Positions 7,687 through 14,848 of a stretch of DNA of 36,706 bases are shown here, one piece after another. Numbering within the stretch: position 1 is the stretch's first letter; the number at the start of each line of letters is the position of its first letter. The notes under the pieces were generated by a model. The model saw nothing but the letters and a program-made list of their open reading frames with translations. It did no database searches and was not told the DNA's origin. Both the position numbers and the translations under genes were made by a program. This DNA is from Candidatus Colimorpha pelethequi (GTDB taxonomy: Bacteria; Bacteroidota; Bacteroidia; Bacteroidales; P3). The stretch spans positions 1 to 36,706 of the forward strand of contig JAGHVO010000068.1 of NCBI GenBank assembly GCA_018064245.1. Direction: 5' to 3'.

Positions 7687-8011
7687 CACCCTCCGCCAGA
7701 CCGTTACCCTCACCGTCCACGACACCATCCGTAAGACCACCACAATCACCATCCAAACCAACGAGACCGGCGACACCACGCGCCTCACCACCATCACCGA
7801 CCGCGAAAGAATAACTAACCAAAACCGCACCGCCCTCCAAACTCACGCCACCACCCAAACCGCAACCCAATCCACCGCCAAGGAGACCACAAAAACAACC
7901 CCCATCCAACCCATCAACCCCAAATCCCCCATCAAACCCCTCCTAATCTCCTTCCTCCTCGGCCTTGCCCTATTCCCAATAATACGGATAGTTCGTCGCA
8001 TCAAGACCTAA
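7574..8011 (+). CDS. Lipoprotein with C-terminal membrane anchor, unimolecular-spanin-like
   Basis: The 145-residue product starts with a lipoprotein signal (hydrophobic 6-20, ALFTVSC, lipidated C21). A very Thr-rich, extended linker runs from about 22 to 115. It ends with a C-terminal transmembrane helix (about 120-138, PLLISFLLGLALFPIIRIV) followed by RRIKT. Outer-membrane lipidation plus an inner-membrane C-terminal anchor is the defining layout of u-spanins such as phage T1 gp11, which fuse the two membranes in the last step of lysis. It begins 113 bases inside the preceding gene in a different frame, as spanin genes often do. The -3 lipobox residue is Thr, slightly atypical. Sequence identity to known spanins was not tested. 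Confidence 0.65.
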   Translation: MQYKGLTTALIATLALFTVSCRSSKTVTQQTSTMTATDTLRQTVTLTVHDTIRKTTTITIQTNETGDTTRLTTITDRERITNQNRTALQTHATTQTATQSTAKETTKTTPIQPINPKSPIKPLLISFLLGLALFPIIRIVRRIKT

Positions 8012-8060
8012 CCCGATTCGTATTATTTGTTTGTTTTTTGGTGGAACTTCATTTTACAAA

Positions 8061-8098
8061 AAAACAGGAGTGTTGCAGAATAACAACACTCCTGTTTT
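8061..8098. terminator. Bidirectional terminator between the lysis genes and the NACHT gene
   Basis: AAAACAGGAGTGTTG (8061-8075) and CAACACTCCTGTTTT (8084-8098) form a perfect 15-bp stem with an 8-base loop. A runs on the left and T runs on the right give a U tract in both directions, as suits two converging genes. Confidence 0.88.
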
Positions 8099-8124
8099 AC
8101 TTACAAGAAAATTCTAAAAATTAT

Positions 8125-10521
8125 TTAGACATTTGCCTTGTCTGATGATTGTGCCAAGAGTTTATTCACGGGTGTGTTAACGTAAGGTGCAATATTACCT
8201 AATGACTGCTCTCGTCTCATTAGTTTCTTCCCTGCCCATTGTAGGTTTTCATTATTTTTGTATTCATCAGGCAAGTATTTCTGTGTGTTTCGATAATGCG
8301 TCATCAACACAGCAAATAGGCTAAGGTCCTGTGATTTGGATTGCTCTACTAATTTTCTATACTGGTCAAATGAAACGAAGTCCTCGCTTGCTAAAACAGA
8401 GCATATTAGATATAATTTGTATTCAAAATTATCTTGTTCTTGCTTAGATCTATCATCACCAATCTGAATAATTCTTTCGTCAAACAATCTTTTTAGTGGT
8501 TCAACCAAAGTAATAGACCAATAACTCATCGTAAACCAAGAACCAATAATCTGCATTAATCCATATTTTGAAAAATTACGCCATACATCCATATTCTTTT
8601 CTTTGCTCTGCATTATTGATTTAATGGCATCTTCAATATTGTCAAGTCCTCGCGCAACACCACTTTGTCTATTTTCGATGGGAGTGTTATAGAGTGCTTG
8701 CAATAATTTACCTATACCTGCAGTATTAGAGATATACTCATTAAAACATTTGGGCTTGCTTTTCTCCATTATTTCAGTTAGAAGGTCTGGAGCGTCTTTT
8801 GTCATGCCAGCATAGAAAATGGCAACATTCTGCCACCATAAGTTGTTGAATTGATCTACAAATAAAGAACGTTCTGCCTGATTATGATGGAATATTTCGT
8901 ATGCAGTAAAATATTCTTGGAATGACAAATGTTTGAATTGGATTTCTCCAGTTTCGTTAATAAAAAGCAAACCAGTATTTGAAATAATATCTTCAGCTAT
9001 CTTTGACGCATCCATTATTTGCCCTCTTTCTGTAGAATAGTCCACAATGAGTTTTTGAAAATCTGCGGTGCTAATACTTTGTTTGCGCTCAATATGTAGT
9101 TTTTTCGCCAGATAGCATAATAGCCTGTGTTTTGCGCCGACCTCAATAATATCAAGTGTGTTTTCTGGTGTATATTTCCCTATAAGTAAATCAACAAACT
9201 GCCTATACAAATCAGTGATGGTTGCAGGAATTTCCACCTCTTTTTCATCAAATATTACAGTAATTAGTGCAACCGTAAGTGGTGTTTGGGGCAATTTGTT
9301 TAGGATATCTGTTTCTTTAAGAGATTTAAGAAGACGTTTTGATTTTACGATGTTATCTGCAAAATATGAATTGATAAAGTTCTGAATCTGACCTCTATCT
9401 AAGCGGGATATTTCGTGATACTTAAATCCTAAGTTTGTACAATTATAAAACAGATATTCTGAAGGTCTGGAGGAACAAATGATTTTTATTTCAGGGTAAA
9501 TGCTATGAAAATCGTTTATAGCCCTTAATGCTTTCTCTTTGTCGGACACTTGCGGGAGTTCGTCCAAAGCATCAATAAAGATAACACAGTTACCCTGTTT
9601 TATGATTTCTTCTCCATCTATCAACAAATCCCGATTCCAGTCTGATGAAAAATACTCCTTTACCGCATTTACCAAATCGTATTTGGCACTCTTTAATGAA
9701 TTAAAATTAATTATTATCGGATAGAATTCAGCATCATTTCTCAATGAATTTTGCTCAATAATTTCTTTTGATAAAGTCTTGAACAATGTAGATTTTCCAG
9801 ATCCGGGTTCCCCAATAATGATTGTATTATCTTCAAGTTTTACTATAGAATTAGTCTTTCTATGTTTCCATTGAAATGAGCCATCTTCCAACTCAACTCT
9901 TTCCAATATTTTCGGTTCAATCGCGCAATCCAACAAGCGTTTCGTTTTCTTACCACTAACGCCTAGTGATTTTGAAAGACTATCAGTTTCTATTAGTTTG
10001 GAGAATGCATCAATATACTTTTTATATAGTCTACTTCCTTTTAACCAATATTGTGGATATTTTTCATCAATATATTTGACCAATTTTTCAGCATCCCAAA
10101 AATCAATGTTTGCTTTTTGAATATTGGGGGCTGTCCTAATTTTGCGTTCCGCTTCATTGGAGAAGTGGTCATTTGTAACTATTACCACTTTGCTTATATT
10201 AACACGGAGGCCATTGATTACATTTTCATATGGTAATGTAAAACATTCGTTTGTCTGAGCAATAATCTCCTGTATTTGTGTAGAATTGCCCTTAATTACA
10301 CCTTCCTTTACGACAAATGCCCACCATTCTTTCGTATCAACAATTGAATTTGTATATGAACAAATGAGATCCTTCCCATCCTCGCTTTTGCCGCCTTTTT
10401 CATGTGTAATATGTACATCGGAGAAACCCATCTCATTCAATAGTTCCTCAAGAAGACTATGTATTGCGGTTTCTGGAGCAATACTTTTTATTTGCACTAG
10501 TTTTTCTTCTCTGTTTTTCAT
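8125..10521 (-). CDS. NACHT-domain NTPase with N-terminal nuclease-like domain (bacterial NLR-like defence protein)
   Basis: The 798-residue protein has an N-terminal Mrr/PD-(D/E)xK-like region (about 15-160). Its GGKSEDGKDL (D51) and WWAFVVKEG (K72) strands fit the fold, but V70 replaces the usual acidic residue before xK. A NACHT NTPase follows, with Walker A GEPGSGKST (237-245), Walker B CVIFIDALDEL (312-322) and sensor IICSSRPSEY (347-356). The FKHLSFQEYFTAYEI winged-helix motif typical of NACHT proteins spans 529-543. The C-terminal 250 residues are helical and would be the sensor. Bacterial NACHT proteins are established anti-phage systems. The role here is inferred. It is monocistronic, facing the lysis module. 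Confidence 0.85.
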   Translation of the reverse strand: MKNREEKLVQIKSIAPETAIHSLLEELLNEMGFSDVHITHEKGGKSEDGKDLICSYTNSIVDTKEWWAFVVKEGVIKGNSTQIQEIIAQTNECFTLPYENVINGLRVNISKVVIVTNDHFSNEAERKIRTAPNIQKANIDFWDAEKLVKYIDEKYPQYWLKGSRLYKKYIDAFSKLIETDSLSKSLGVSGKKTKRLLDCAIEPKILERVELEDGSFQWKHRKTNSIVKLEDNTIIIGEPGSGKSTLFKTLSKEIIEQNSLRNDAEFYPIIINFNSLKSAKYDLVNAVKEYFSSDWNRDLLIDGEEIIKQGNCVIFIDALDELPQVSDKEKALRAINDFHSIYPEIKIICSSRPSEYLFYNCTNLGFKYHEISRLDRGQIQNFINSYFADNIVKSKRLLKSLKETDILNKLPQTPLTVALITVIFDEKEVEIPATITDLYRQFVDLLIGKYTPENTLDIIEVGAKHRLLCYLAKKLHIERKQSISTADFQKLIVDYSTERGQIMDASKIAEDIISNTGLLFINETGEIQFKHLSFQEYFTAYEIFHHNQAERSLFVDQFNNLWWQNVAIFYAGMTKDAPDLLTEIMEKSKPKCFNEYISNTAGIGKLLQALYNTPIENRQSGVARGLDNIEDAIKSIMQSKEKNMDVWRNFSKYGLMQIIGSWFTMSYWSITLVEPLKRLFDERIIQIGDDRSKQEQDNFEYKLYLICSVLASEDFVSFDQYRKLVEQSKSQDLSLFAVLMTHYRNTQKYLPDEYKNNENLQWAGKKLMRREQSLGNIAPYVNTPVNKLLAQSSDKANV

Positions 10522-10542
10522 ATCACAGAATTAAATGTAAAA

Positions 10543-10551
10543 ATAACGCCA
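10543..10551 (-). repeat. TGGCGTTAT motif upstream of the NACHT gene
   Basis: On the minus strand, TGGCGTTAT lies about 20-30 bases before the NACHT start codon. The same 9-mer occurs three times in direct orientation at 11139, 11184 and 11221 on the plus strand. Confidence 0.45.
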
Positions 10552-10659
10552 CAAATCTTCTTTTATTATATTGAAAAGTGAATTATTCTTGTGATAATGA
10601 GAATCATTCCTATAAAAGAGACTGTCGTCTGGTGATAAAATCATGTTTTTTAATTTACA

Positions 10660-11112
10660 ATGGTACACAATAAAAGCAATCTCATGACGTTTTTATATTA
10701 CATGTTTTGTGCGAGTCCTTTGGTATATTTTACTCAATTACTCGGAGTTGCCGTACCTTCTGTCTTTGTAACCATATTGTTTACAATGTTCTTAGTAGAT
10801 ACCGTATTTCAAATCATCAAAAAAAAAATTGATATGAGAAAGTCGAAAAAAACAACCTCGAAGAAAGATAAAGTAACCCAAGTAATATCGGTCTTTGGAC
10901 TGGTGTTACAAGTAGGGCGGCTGGGTACAATTCTCCGAATAAGAGAGTTGTTTACTTGGGACGAGCAACGCCGCCCGCCCAATTATATCAAAGTTGATAT
11001 ACTTTCAGGAGGAACAAATTTGTTTCTCCTTTTTTATATCTGCGAGCAAAGTTGCCCTCGTTATTCAACAATATGCAGTTGGGCTCTTACTCTTAACAAA
11101 AAAAATAGGTAG
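10660..11112 (+). CDS. Hypothetical small membrane protein (doubtful)
   Basis: An open frame of 150 codons has a hydrophobic N-terminal half (about residues 8-50, two possible membrane helices), a lysine-rich stretch KKKIDMRKSKKTTSKKDK, and a C-terminal part without clear features. A run of ten A at 10821-10830 is a likely frameshift site. A perfect-looking terminator hairpin (11007-11035) lies inside the last third, which suggests that the real gene, if any, ends earlier. No family was recognised. Confidence 0.3.
   Translation: MVHNKSNLMTFLYYMFCASPLVYFTQLLGVAVPSVFVTILFTMFLVDTVFQIIKKKIDMRKSKKTTSKKDKVTQVISVFGLVLQVGRLGTILRIRELFTWDEQRRPPNYIKVDILSGGTNLFLLFYICEQSCPRYSTICSWALTLNKKNR
11007..11035 (+). 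terminator. Terminator-like palindrome
   Basis: AGGAGGAACAAA (11007-11018) pairs with TTTGTTTCTCCT (11019-11030) at 11 of 12 positions, followed by T to 11035. A hairpin with a T tract here argues that transcription from the left stops at this point. Confidence 0.55.
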
Positions 11113-11138
11113 CCCTGCGGGCAATAAATAATAAAAAT

Positions 11139-11233
11139 TGGCGTTATCAATAAGGAATTTATAAATTGTGTTAATCAAAAAAATGGCGTTATAAAAAGCG
11201 GAATAATGATTTTATAAAAATGGCGTTATCAAA
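11139..11233 (+). repeat. Three direct copies of TGGCGTTAT with similar flanks
   Basis: Copies start at 11139, 11184 and 11221. The first and third extend to TGGCGTTATCAA followed by a TAAGGAAT or ATAGGAAT tail. A degenerate copy (TTGTGTTAATCAAA) lies at 11166-11179. The set looks like protein-binding sites or iterons. No replication gene is present to support an origin. Confidence 0.5.
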
Positions 11234-11261
11234 TAGGAATGGAATTAGTGGTTTATAATGA

Positions 11262-11521
11262 ATGGCAAAAAGAAGGGTCCCCGCTGGGGCCGTCCTCTGC
11301 TGTCGCCAATGCGGGACTAAACCGTCGGCACAGCCGTCGGTGCACCTCACATGTCGAGGATGGAAAGATGAAAGCTTTTTCTAGTCCCACTGCGCAGTTT
11401 GCCCACCCACACCTCGGCGCCGAAGAATGCTCCTGGGGAGAAGGTAGAGAAAAGACCTTCCTCACTGCATTTAATTTTGATAATAAGGTGTTCGGTTCCC
11501 CTTCGGGGTGCCCCCAGGAGG
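11262..11521 (+). ncRNA. Candidate structured RNA (multi-hairpin, unassigned)
   Basis: Several complementary segments nest without conflict. GGGACTA (11313-11319) pairs with TAGTCCC (11382-11388), enclosing an ACCGtCGGC/GCCGtCGGT hairpin (11321-11341). CTCCTGGGG (11430-11438) pairs with CCCCAGGAG (11512-11520), enclosing GAAGGT/ACCTTC (11440-11460) and CCCCTTCGGGG with a UUCG loop (11498-11508). A CCCCGCTGGGG hairpin opens the segment (near 11279-11289). Open frames exist on both strands (plus 11239-11646, minus 11253-11600), but neither product resembles a protein. The segment could be a noncoding RNA, part of a mobile element, or a decayed gene. Confidence 0.35.
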
Positions 11522-11669
11522 CAGAAGTGCCAAAGGCTGCGAATACCCGTAAAAATAGAGAAAATGTAAATGAGCAACTCTTCGTCGCCACCGAGCGCAA
11601 CGCTAAACTCCGCTACGAGGGCTACAAGAAACTCTCGGAAATGTAATCCGAAAGTAACACTCTAAATGC

Positions 11670-11701
11670 AGCGAGGCCCCGCCGAATGGCGGAGCCTCGC
11701 T
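11670..11701. terminator. Bidirectional hairpin at the 3' end of the DUF6261 gene
   Basis: AGCGAGGC-c-CCGCC pairs with GGCGG-a-GCCTCGCT around a GAAT loop, giving a 13-bp stem with one mismatch. It lies 22 bases beyond the stop of the minus-strand gene. Confidence 0.75.
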
Positions 11702-11722
11702 CGTTATAATCCAGAAAGTGCC

Positions 11723-12454
11723 TTATGCCTCGGCGGCCTCCTCGGGTTCCGCCTCCGGCTCCTCCTTGCCGCCCTTCTTGCGGCTCTGCTGGTATTGCAG
11801 CTCGATTTTCGCCAGGTCGGCGTTGTAGAACTGCGCCGCCTTCGAAAGACTCTCCTCCGGCTGCAATTCCTGCACCGCGTTGAGGTAGGTGACGAACGAA
11901 CGGTAGTGCCCGTCCAGCTTCTCGCGCGCCGCCTTCAGCTCGCCCACCACCACATCGCTCTTCTCCTCGTTGCGCTTGCCCATCAGCTCCTCAATCTGCC
12001 CCGTGCGGTTGTCCAGGCGGCGGTTCAGCTCCGCCAGGCCCATCATCTGCAAGTCACTCACCAGCTCGCGCTCCGCCAGCTTCTGCTCCATATTGTGCAC
12101 CTTCGCGTTCTCCGCAACCAGCGCCTCCGACGTGCGGAAGCCGTAGTCGCGGAACACCTGCGACACCCTGCGGCCGTGCACCGCCAGGCTCTCGTCCTCC
12201 AGCTTCTTCTCCCACAGCTCGGCCACCTTCTGCATCACATACGCGTAGCCGTCCCTCTCCTTGTCTAAGGCCGCGATTTTCTCCGTCAGCTCGCTCTTCT
12301 GCGTCCGCTTGTAGGCCTCGTCGAAAGCCTTGAACAGCCGGTCGTACTCGTCGCGCATCTCGCGGAAACGGTCCAGCGCGCATTCCGCCGCCCCGATTCT
12401 CTTCCCGAACGCCTCAACGGCGCTGAAATAAAATGCCACCGGATAGCGGCTCAA
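11723..12454 (-). CDS. DUF6261 family protein
   Basis: The 243-residue all-helical protein has the DUF6261 pattern: SELTEKIAALDKERDGYAYV, RRVSQVFRDYGFR, a LQMMGLAELNRRLDNRTGQIEELMGKRNEEKS core, and a final YRSFVTYLNAVQEL helix before an acidic tail (EEPEAEPEEAAEA). The family is common in Bacteroidetes and its function is unknown. The start is uncertain: TTG at 12454 is used here. The frame stays open upstream to about 12500 without an ATG, while an ATG at 12512 in another frame (MNTNQKQVTIWICKI, then stop) suggests a frameshift in the N-terminus. GC content is much higher than in the neighbours. Confidence 0.75.
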   Translation of the reverse strand: MSRYPVAFYFSAVEAFGKRIGAAECALDRFREMRDEYDRLFKAFDEAYKRTQKSELTEKIAALDKERDGYAYVMQKVAELWEKKLEDESLAVHGRRVSQVFRDYGFRTSEALVAENAKVHNMEQKLAERELVSDLQMMGLAELNRRLDNRTGQIEELMGKRNEEKSDVVVGELKAAREKLDGHYRSFVTYLNAVQELQPEESLSKAAQFYNADLAKIELQYQQSRKKGGKEEPEAEPEEAAEA

Positions 12455-12510
12455 AGATTTTTCGTCAAATTTTACATATCCATATTGTAACTTGTTTTTG
12501 ATTAGTATTC

Positions 12511-12688
12511 ATTTTCAAACACCCCGTTGCACCCCTACACAACCATGTTTCCGTTTCCAAACGCCCTTTCGCAACCCGCGACACCCACTTTCAAAACCAT
12601 TTGGCACTTTCGCGCCCTGCGACACCCCTTTTCAAAACCATTTGGCCCTATAGCAGCATTGCATCGGCCGTTTTCAAAACCGATTGGG
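12511..12688. repeat. Degenerate tandem repeat of about 41 bases
   Basis: TTTTCAAAACCATTTGG-like blocks recur with their C at 12592, 12633 and 12675 (41- and 42-base steps). Weaker copies lie near 12516 and 12557, again 41 apart. Between them, GCGACACCC-type blocks recur. The array fills the gap between the DUF6261 gene and the DUF4468 gene, and units decay toward the left. Confidence 0.6.
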
Positions 12689-12689
12689 G

Positions 12690-13376
12690 CTAAAAGTCAT
12701 CCTTAATGGCTAGTTTTTCTTTAGCATAAGCCATCTGTGCTACTATGGAATCATACTCTTTTTGATTAAGTACTTCAAAATAGTCCAACGCCTCTTTGGC
12801 CAACCTCAAATCCTCTGTATGCTGCACCAGATCTTCTTTTTTCATTTTTGTTGTGTCTTTACTCTCTAATTCTTCTATGTATTCTTTTGCTTTAATATAG
12901 TAATGATTCCATCTATAAACAGTATCATTTGTCACTCTTCTTGTGAAGGGCAAAGGGTCACTATTAGGCATAGTGGAGAACACATGCATGAACATATATC
13001 GAAATTCGATTTGGTTCATTTTAATGCGGTATCTCCCATCCTTGCACTCGATGCTCATATTATATGTTATTTCGTTATTCAGTATACGCTGTCTGACTTT
13101 TCCAGTTGTAATTACTTTGTTTTCTGGGACGACATTAAGGGTGCATTTAAAGATGAGCTTGTAGTTAGCATCGTCTCTCATTACAATATTACCAGATTTA
13201 CTAGCTGCCAGTTCAAGTGCATTTTTGTATACCGTTTCTTTTGGCAAAGAACATTCTACCACTTCTGAAAATTCAGCTTGGCCATCAGCATTGAAAGGAT
13301 AAACCACCTGCGAGGTGCCTGTAAGGCTCATTGACATAAAAGCCAATGCAAAAACGAATCCGAAAAGATGTTTCAT
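12690..13376 (-). CDS. DUF4468 domain protein, exported
   Basis: The 228-residue protein has a signal peptide (MKHLFGFVFALAFMSMSLTGTSQ). A DUF4468-type (TBP-like fold) domain spans about 25-150, with FSEVVECSLPKETVYKNALELAASKSGNI and repeated beta strands such as YKLIFKCTLNV and ITYNMSIECKDGRYRIKMNQIEFRY. A charged helical C-terminus follows (about 160-220). The family is Bacteroidetes-specific and periplasmic, with unknown function. It lies 11 bases after the PUA-like gene on the same strand, so the two are probably cotranscribed, although no functional link is obvious. Confidence 0.7.
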   Translation of the reverse strand: MKHLFGFVFALAFMSMSLTGTSQVVYPFNADGQAEFSEVVECSLPKETVYKNALELAASKSGNIVMRDDANYKLIFKCTLNVVPENKVITTGKVRQRILNNEITYNMSIECKDGRYRIKMNQIEFRYMFMHVFSTMPNSDPLPFTRRVTNDTVYRWNHYYIKAKEYIEELESKDTTKMKKEDLVQHTEDLRLAKEALDYFEVLNQKEYDSIVAQMAYAKEKLAIKDDF

Positions 13377-13387
13377 AATGCTATTTA

Positions 13388-13801
13388 TTATTTGTTAAAA
13401 GCCTTGTCAATATACATGGAGAGTTCTCGGTCAATCGTCCGAGGCCCATAGAAATAACCTTTGACTCCTTGTCTGTGCAACTCGTCCATTGTCAATAGAT
13501 CGGAATTTGTCTCTGAGACGAGTTCCATGCGAAAATATCTGTTATACTCCATTCCTTTCTTTAATTCTGCCTCATCACTCCAAAACTTCTTGTCTATTTT
13601 GGTTTTACTGGAAGGAATGTCGGTTGCAATGACATTCATCTTGTAGCGGATGCGCATTTCAGGCTTGGTGCAATAGATGTAAACAACATCGCCAACTTCG
13701 AAATTTGCCGACTGTTTCCAATCCACTTCATTGTTGTATTTCGACAAGAACTTGGCAAGGTCAAACTTGCTACTGTTAGATGGTATTATCCAATTGTTCA
13801 T
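13388..13801 (-). CDS. EVE/PUA-like domain protein
   Basis: The 137-residue protein opens MNNWIIPSNSSKFDLAKFLSKYNNEVDWKQS, followed by FEVGDVVYIYCTKPEMRIRYKMNVIATDIP. These match the first strands of EVE-type PUA-superfamily domains, which bind modified bases in DNA or RNA. FRMELVSETNSD, LTMDELHRQGVKG and GPRTIDRELSMYIDKAF complete the fold. Relatives occur alone or fused to restriction nucleases, so a role in recognising modified DNA is plausible but unproven. No nuclease domain is attached. It is first in a two-gene minus-strand unit. Confidence 0.75.
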   Translation of the reverse strand: MNNWIIPSNSSKFDLAKFLSKYNNEVDWKQSANFEVGDVVYIYCTKPEMRIRYKMNVIATDIPSSKTKIDKKFWSDEAELKKGMEYNRYFRMELVSETNSDLLTMDELHRQGVKGYFYGPRTIDRELSMYIDKAFNK

Positions 13802-14162
13802 ATCATGCAGTTTTAGAGATTACAAAACCATCCCGCCCCGCCGCAACTTTGCGGCAGAGAGAGGCAATTGAATTAAAACAAAGCGGAAAGTCCCCCGACG
13901 CTCACCCGCGCCTCCGCGGTGGGGGAAACAATCATCGATTTACAAACATTCCAAAGCATACGGCATTTTTCTTACACCATATATAACGCCCCCACCCCGA
14001 TTTTATTGCCCCCCAATACAATAAAATCCCCTCCGCATCAGCCCCATTTGGCGCATCGGCAAAATGTACCTCGAACGCAAAGGCCGCCAAGGTGCCGCAT
14101 ACTGATAATGCCGAACTGCCAACACTTGACGACCATTTAGATTTCATCTTTAAGCACCCACC
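13802..14162. other. Intergenic stretch without a supported gene
   Basis: The stretch contains a perfect 7-bp inverted repeat, GCCGCAA-CT-TTGCGGC (13840-13855), just upstream of the PUA-like gene, which could be an operator or small hairpin. A second GC hairpin lies near 13902-13921. Short open frames exist in both directions (minus 13932-14183, plus 14092 onward) but none resembles a protein. Confidence 0.4.
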
Positions 14163-14202
14163 GCCACGGCAAGCGTTACCCACGCCTGCCGTGGCTCTTT
14201 TT
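14163..14202 (+). terminator. Strong Rho-independent terminator
   Basis: GCCACGGCA (14163-14171) pairs with TGCCGTGGC (14187-14195), with an inner GCGT/ACGC pairing, followed by TCTTTTTTAT. No intact plus-strand gene lies upstream, so it may be the relic of a lost gene or may insulate the DUF4248 gene. Confidence 0.8.
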
Positions 14203-14296
14203 TATAGTCTTGTATCACGCACGGTGCATCATGTGAAATTTACTTTGATTCTAATTCCGGCCCTCGGGCCTATTGTTTCATTTAAATTTCATTATT

Positions 14297-14497
14297 ATGT
14301 TTATGTACAAGCAAGACCTTGCGGCGGCCTATTTCCCCGACCACAGCAAGGAGAGTGCAAGCAAACGCTTCGCCCACGAAATCCATTCCAACAACCCCCT
14401 CCTCGCCGCCCTCCAAACCACCGGCTACTCCCGCCCCCGCAAAATCCTCTCTCCAAAACAAATCCAAATCATCTTCTCCTTCCTCGGCGAACCTTGA
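14297..14497 (+). CDS. DUF4248 family protein
   Basis: The 66-residue protein (MFMYKQDLAAAYFPDHSKES, ending ILSPKQIQIIFSFLGEP) has the DUF4248 hallmarks: a K/R-x-ELA-x-x-YFP N-terminus, a short basic helix and a final (L)GEP. The family is small, probably nucleic-acid binding, and in Bacteroidales usually sits with HU-like and amidase genes in phage-like loci. Here that partner module lies 6 kb to the left, so the cluster may have been split. ATG 14297 is preferred over upstream in-frame codons by alignment with the family. Confidence 0.8.
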   Translation: MFMYKQDLAAAYFPDHSKESASKRFAHEIHSNNPLLAALQTTGYSRPRKILSPKQIQIIFSFLGEP

Positions 14498-14583
14498 AAA
14501 GGAATCGAGCACCTATGAGTAAAATCAAATAAAGCGCGGAACCCTGACCCTAACAAGTCCTAATTGAAACTCTACACAAACCA

Positions 14584-14612
14584 AGGGCGAGACCTCCGGC
14601 CTCGCCCTCAAT
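14584..14612 (+). terminator. Hairpin downstream of the DUF4248 gene
   Basis: AGGGCGAG (14584-14591) pairs with CTCGCCCT (14601-14608), with extra CC/GG pairing in the loop. It is followed by CAATTATTAT, a weak T tract. The rest of 14498-14790 is AT-rich and has no supported gene, apart from a minus-strand TATATTTG box at 14696-14703 with no convincing gene behind it. Confidence 0.6.
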
Positions 14613-14790
14613 TATTATCTCTATCATCACCATCAAGAGTAACGCCAACATCTCCACCAGTACTCCCTTCATTCCATACCTCACCACCATCATTGCAAAT
14701 ATACGAATATTATTTTATTTATTGTCAATATTTTATGTATGTATATCTGTGTATGTAATACACATAAATAACGCAAATATGCTGAACTTA

Positions 14791-14823
14791 TTGTTTCAAT
14801 ATCGGAAAATCTTCGTATTTTTG
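14791..14823 (+). promoter_or_regulatory. Promoter of the PanA-type TA operon
   Basis: TATTTTTG at 14816-14823 matches TAnnTTTG, and TTG at 14791-14793 sits about 22 bases upstream. The predicted start lies near 14830, leaving a leader of about 20 nt. Confidence 0.65.
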
Positions 14824-14848
14824 CATTTGCATATACTGTACCACAATT

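Noticed and set aside
11139..11233. Plasmid iterons / replication origin
   Set aside because: Copies are few and no replication initiator gene lies nearby, so only a repeat was reported.
11239..11646. Open frame of 135 codons on the plus strand
   Set aside because: The product is low in recognisable structure, the segment is dominated by RNA-like stems, and a comparable open frame exists on the opposite strand. Only the last 30 codons look gene-like, so it was not called as a gene.
11666..12268. 200-codon plus-strand frame opposite the DUF6261 gene
   Set aside because: It is a Leu/Arg/Ala-rich antisense shadow of a strongly biased coding sequence.
12511..12690. CRISPR-like array
   Set aside because: The 41-base units are degenerate along their whole length, spacers are not distinct, and no cas gene is present.
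14551..14693. Minus-strand frame after a TATATTTG box (MMVVRYGMKGVLVEM...)
   Set aside because: It runs through the hairpin downstream of the DUF4248 gene and has repetitive Val/Met/Leu content, with no support beyond the promoter-like box.
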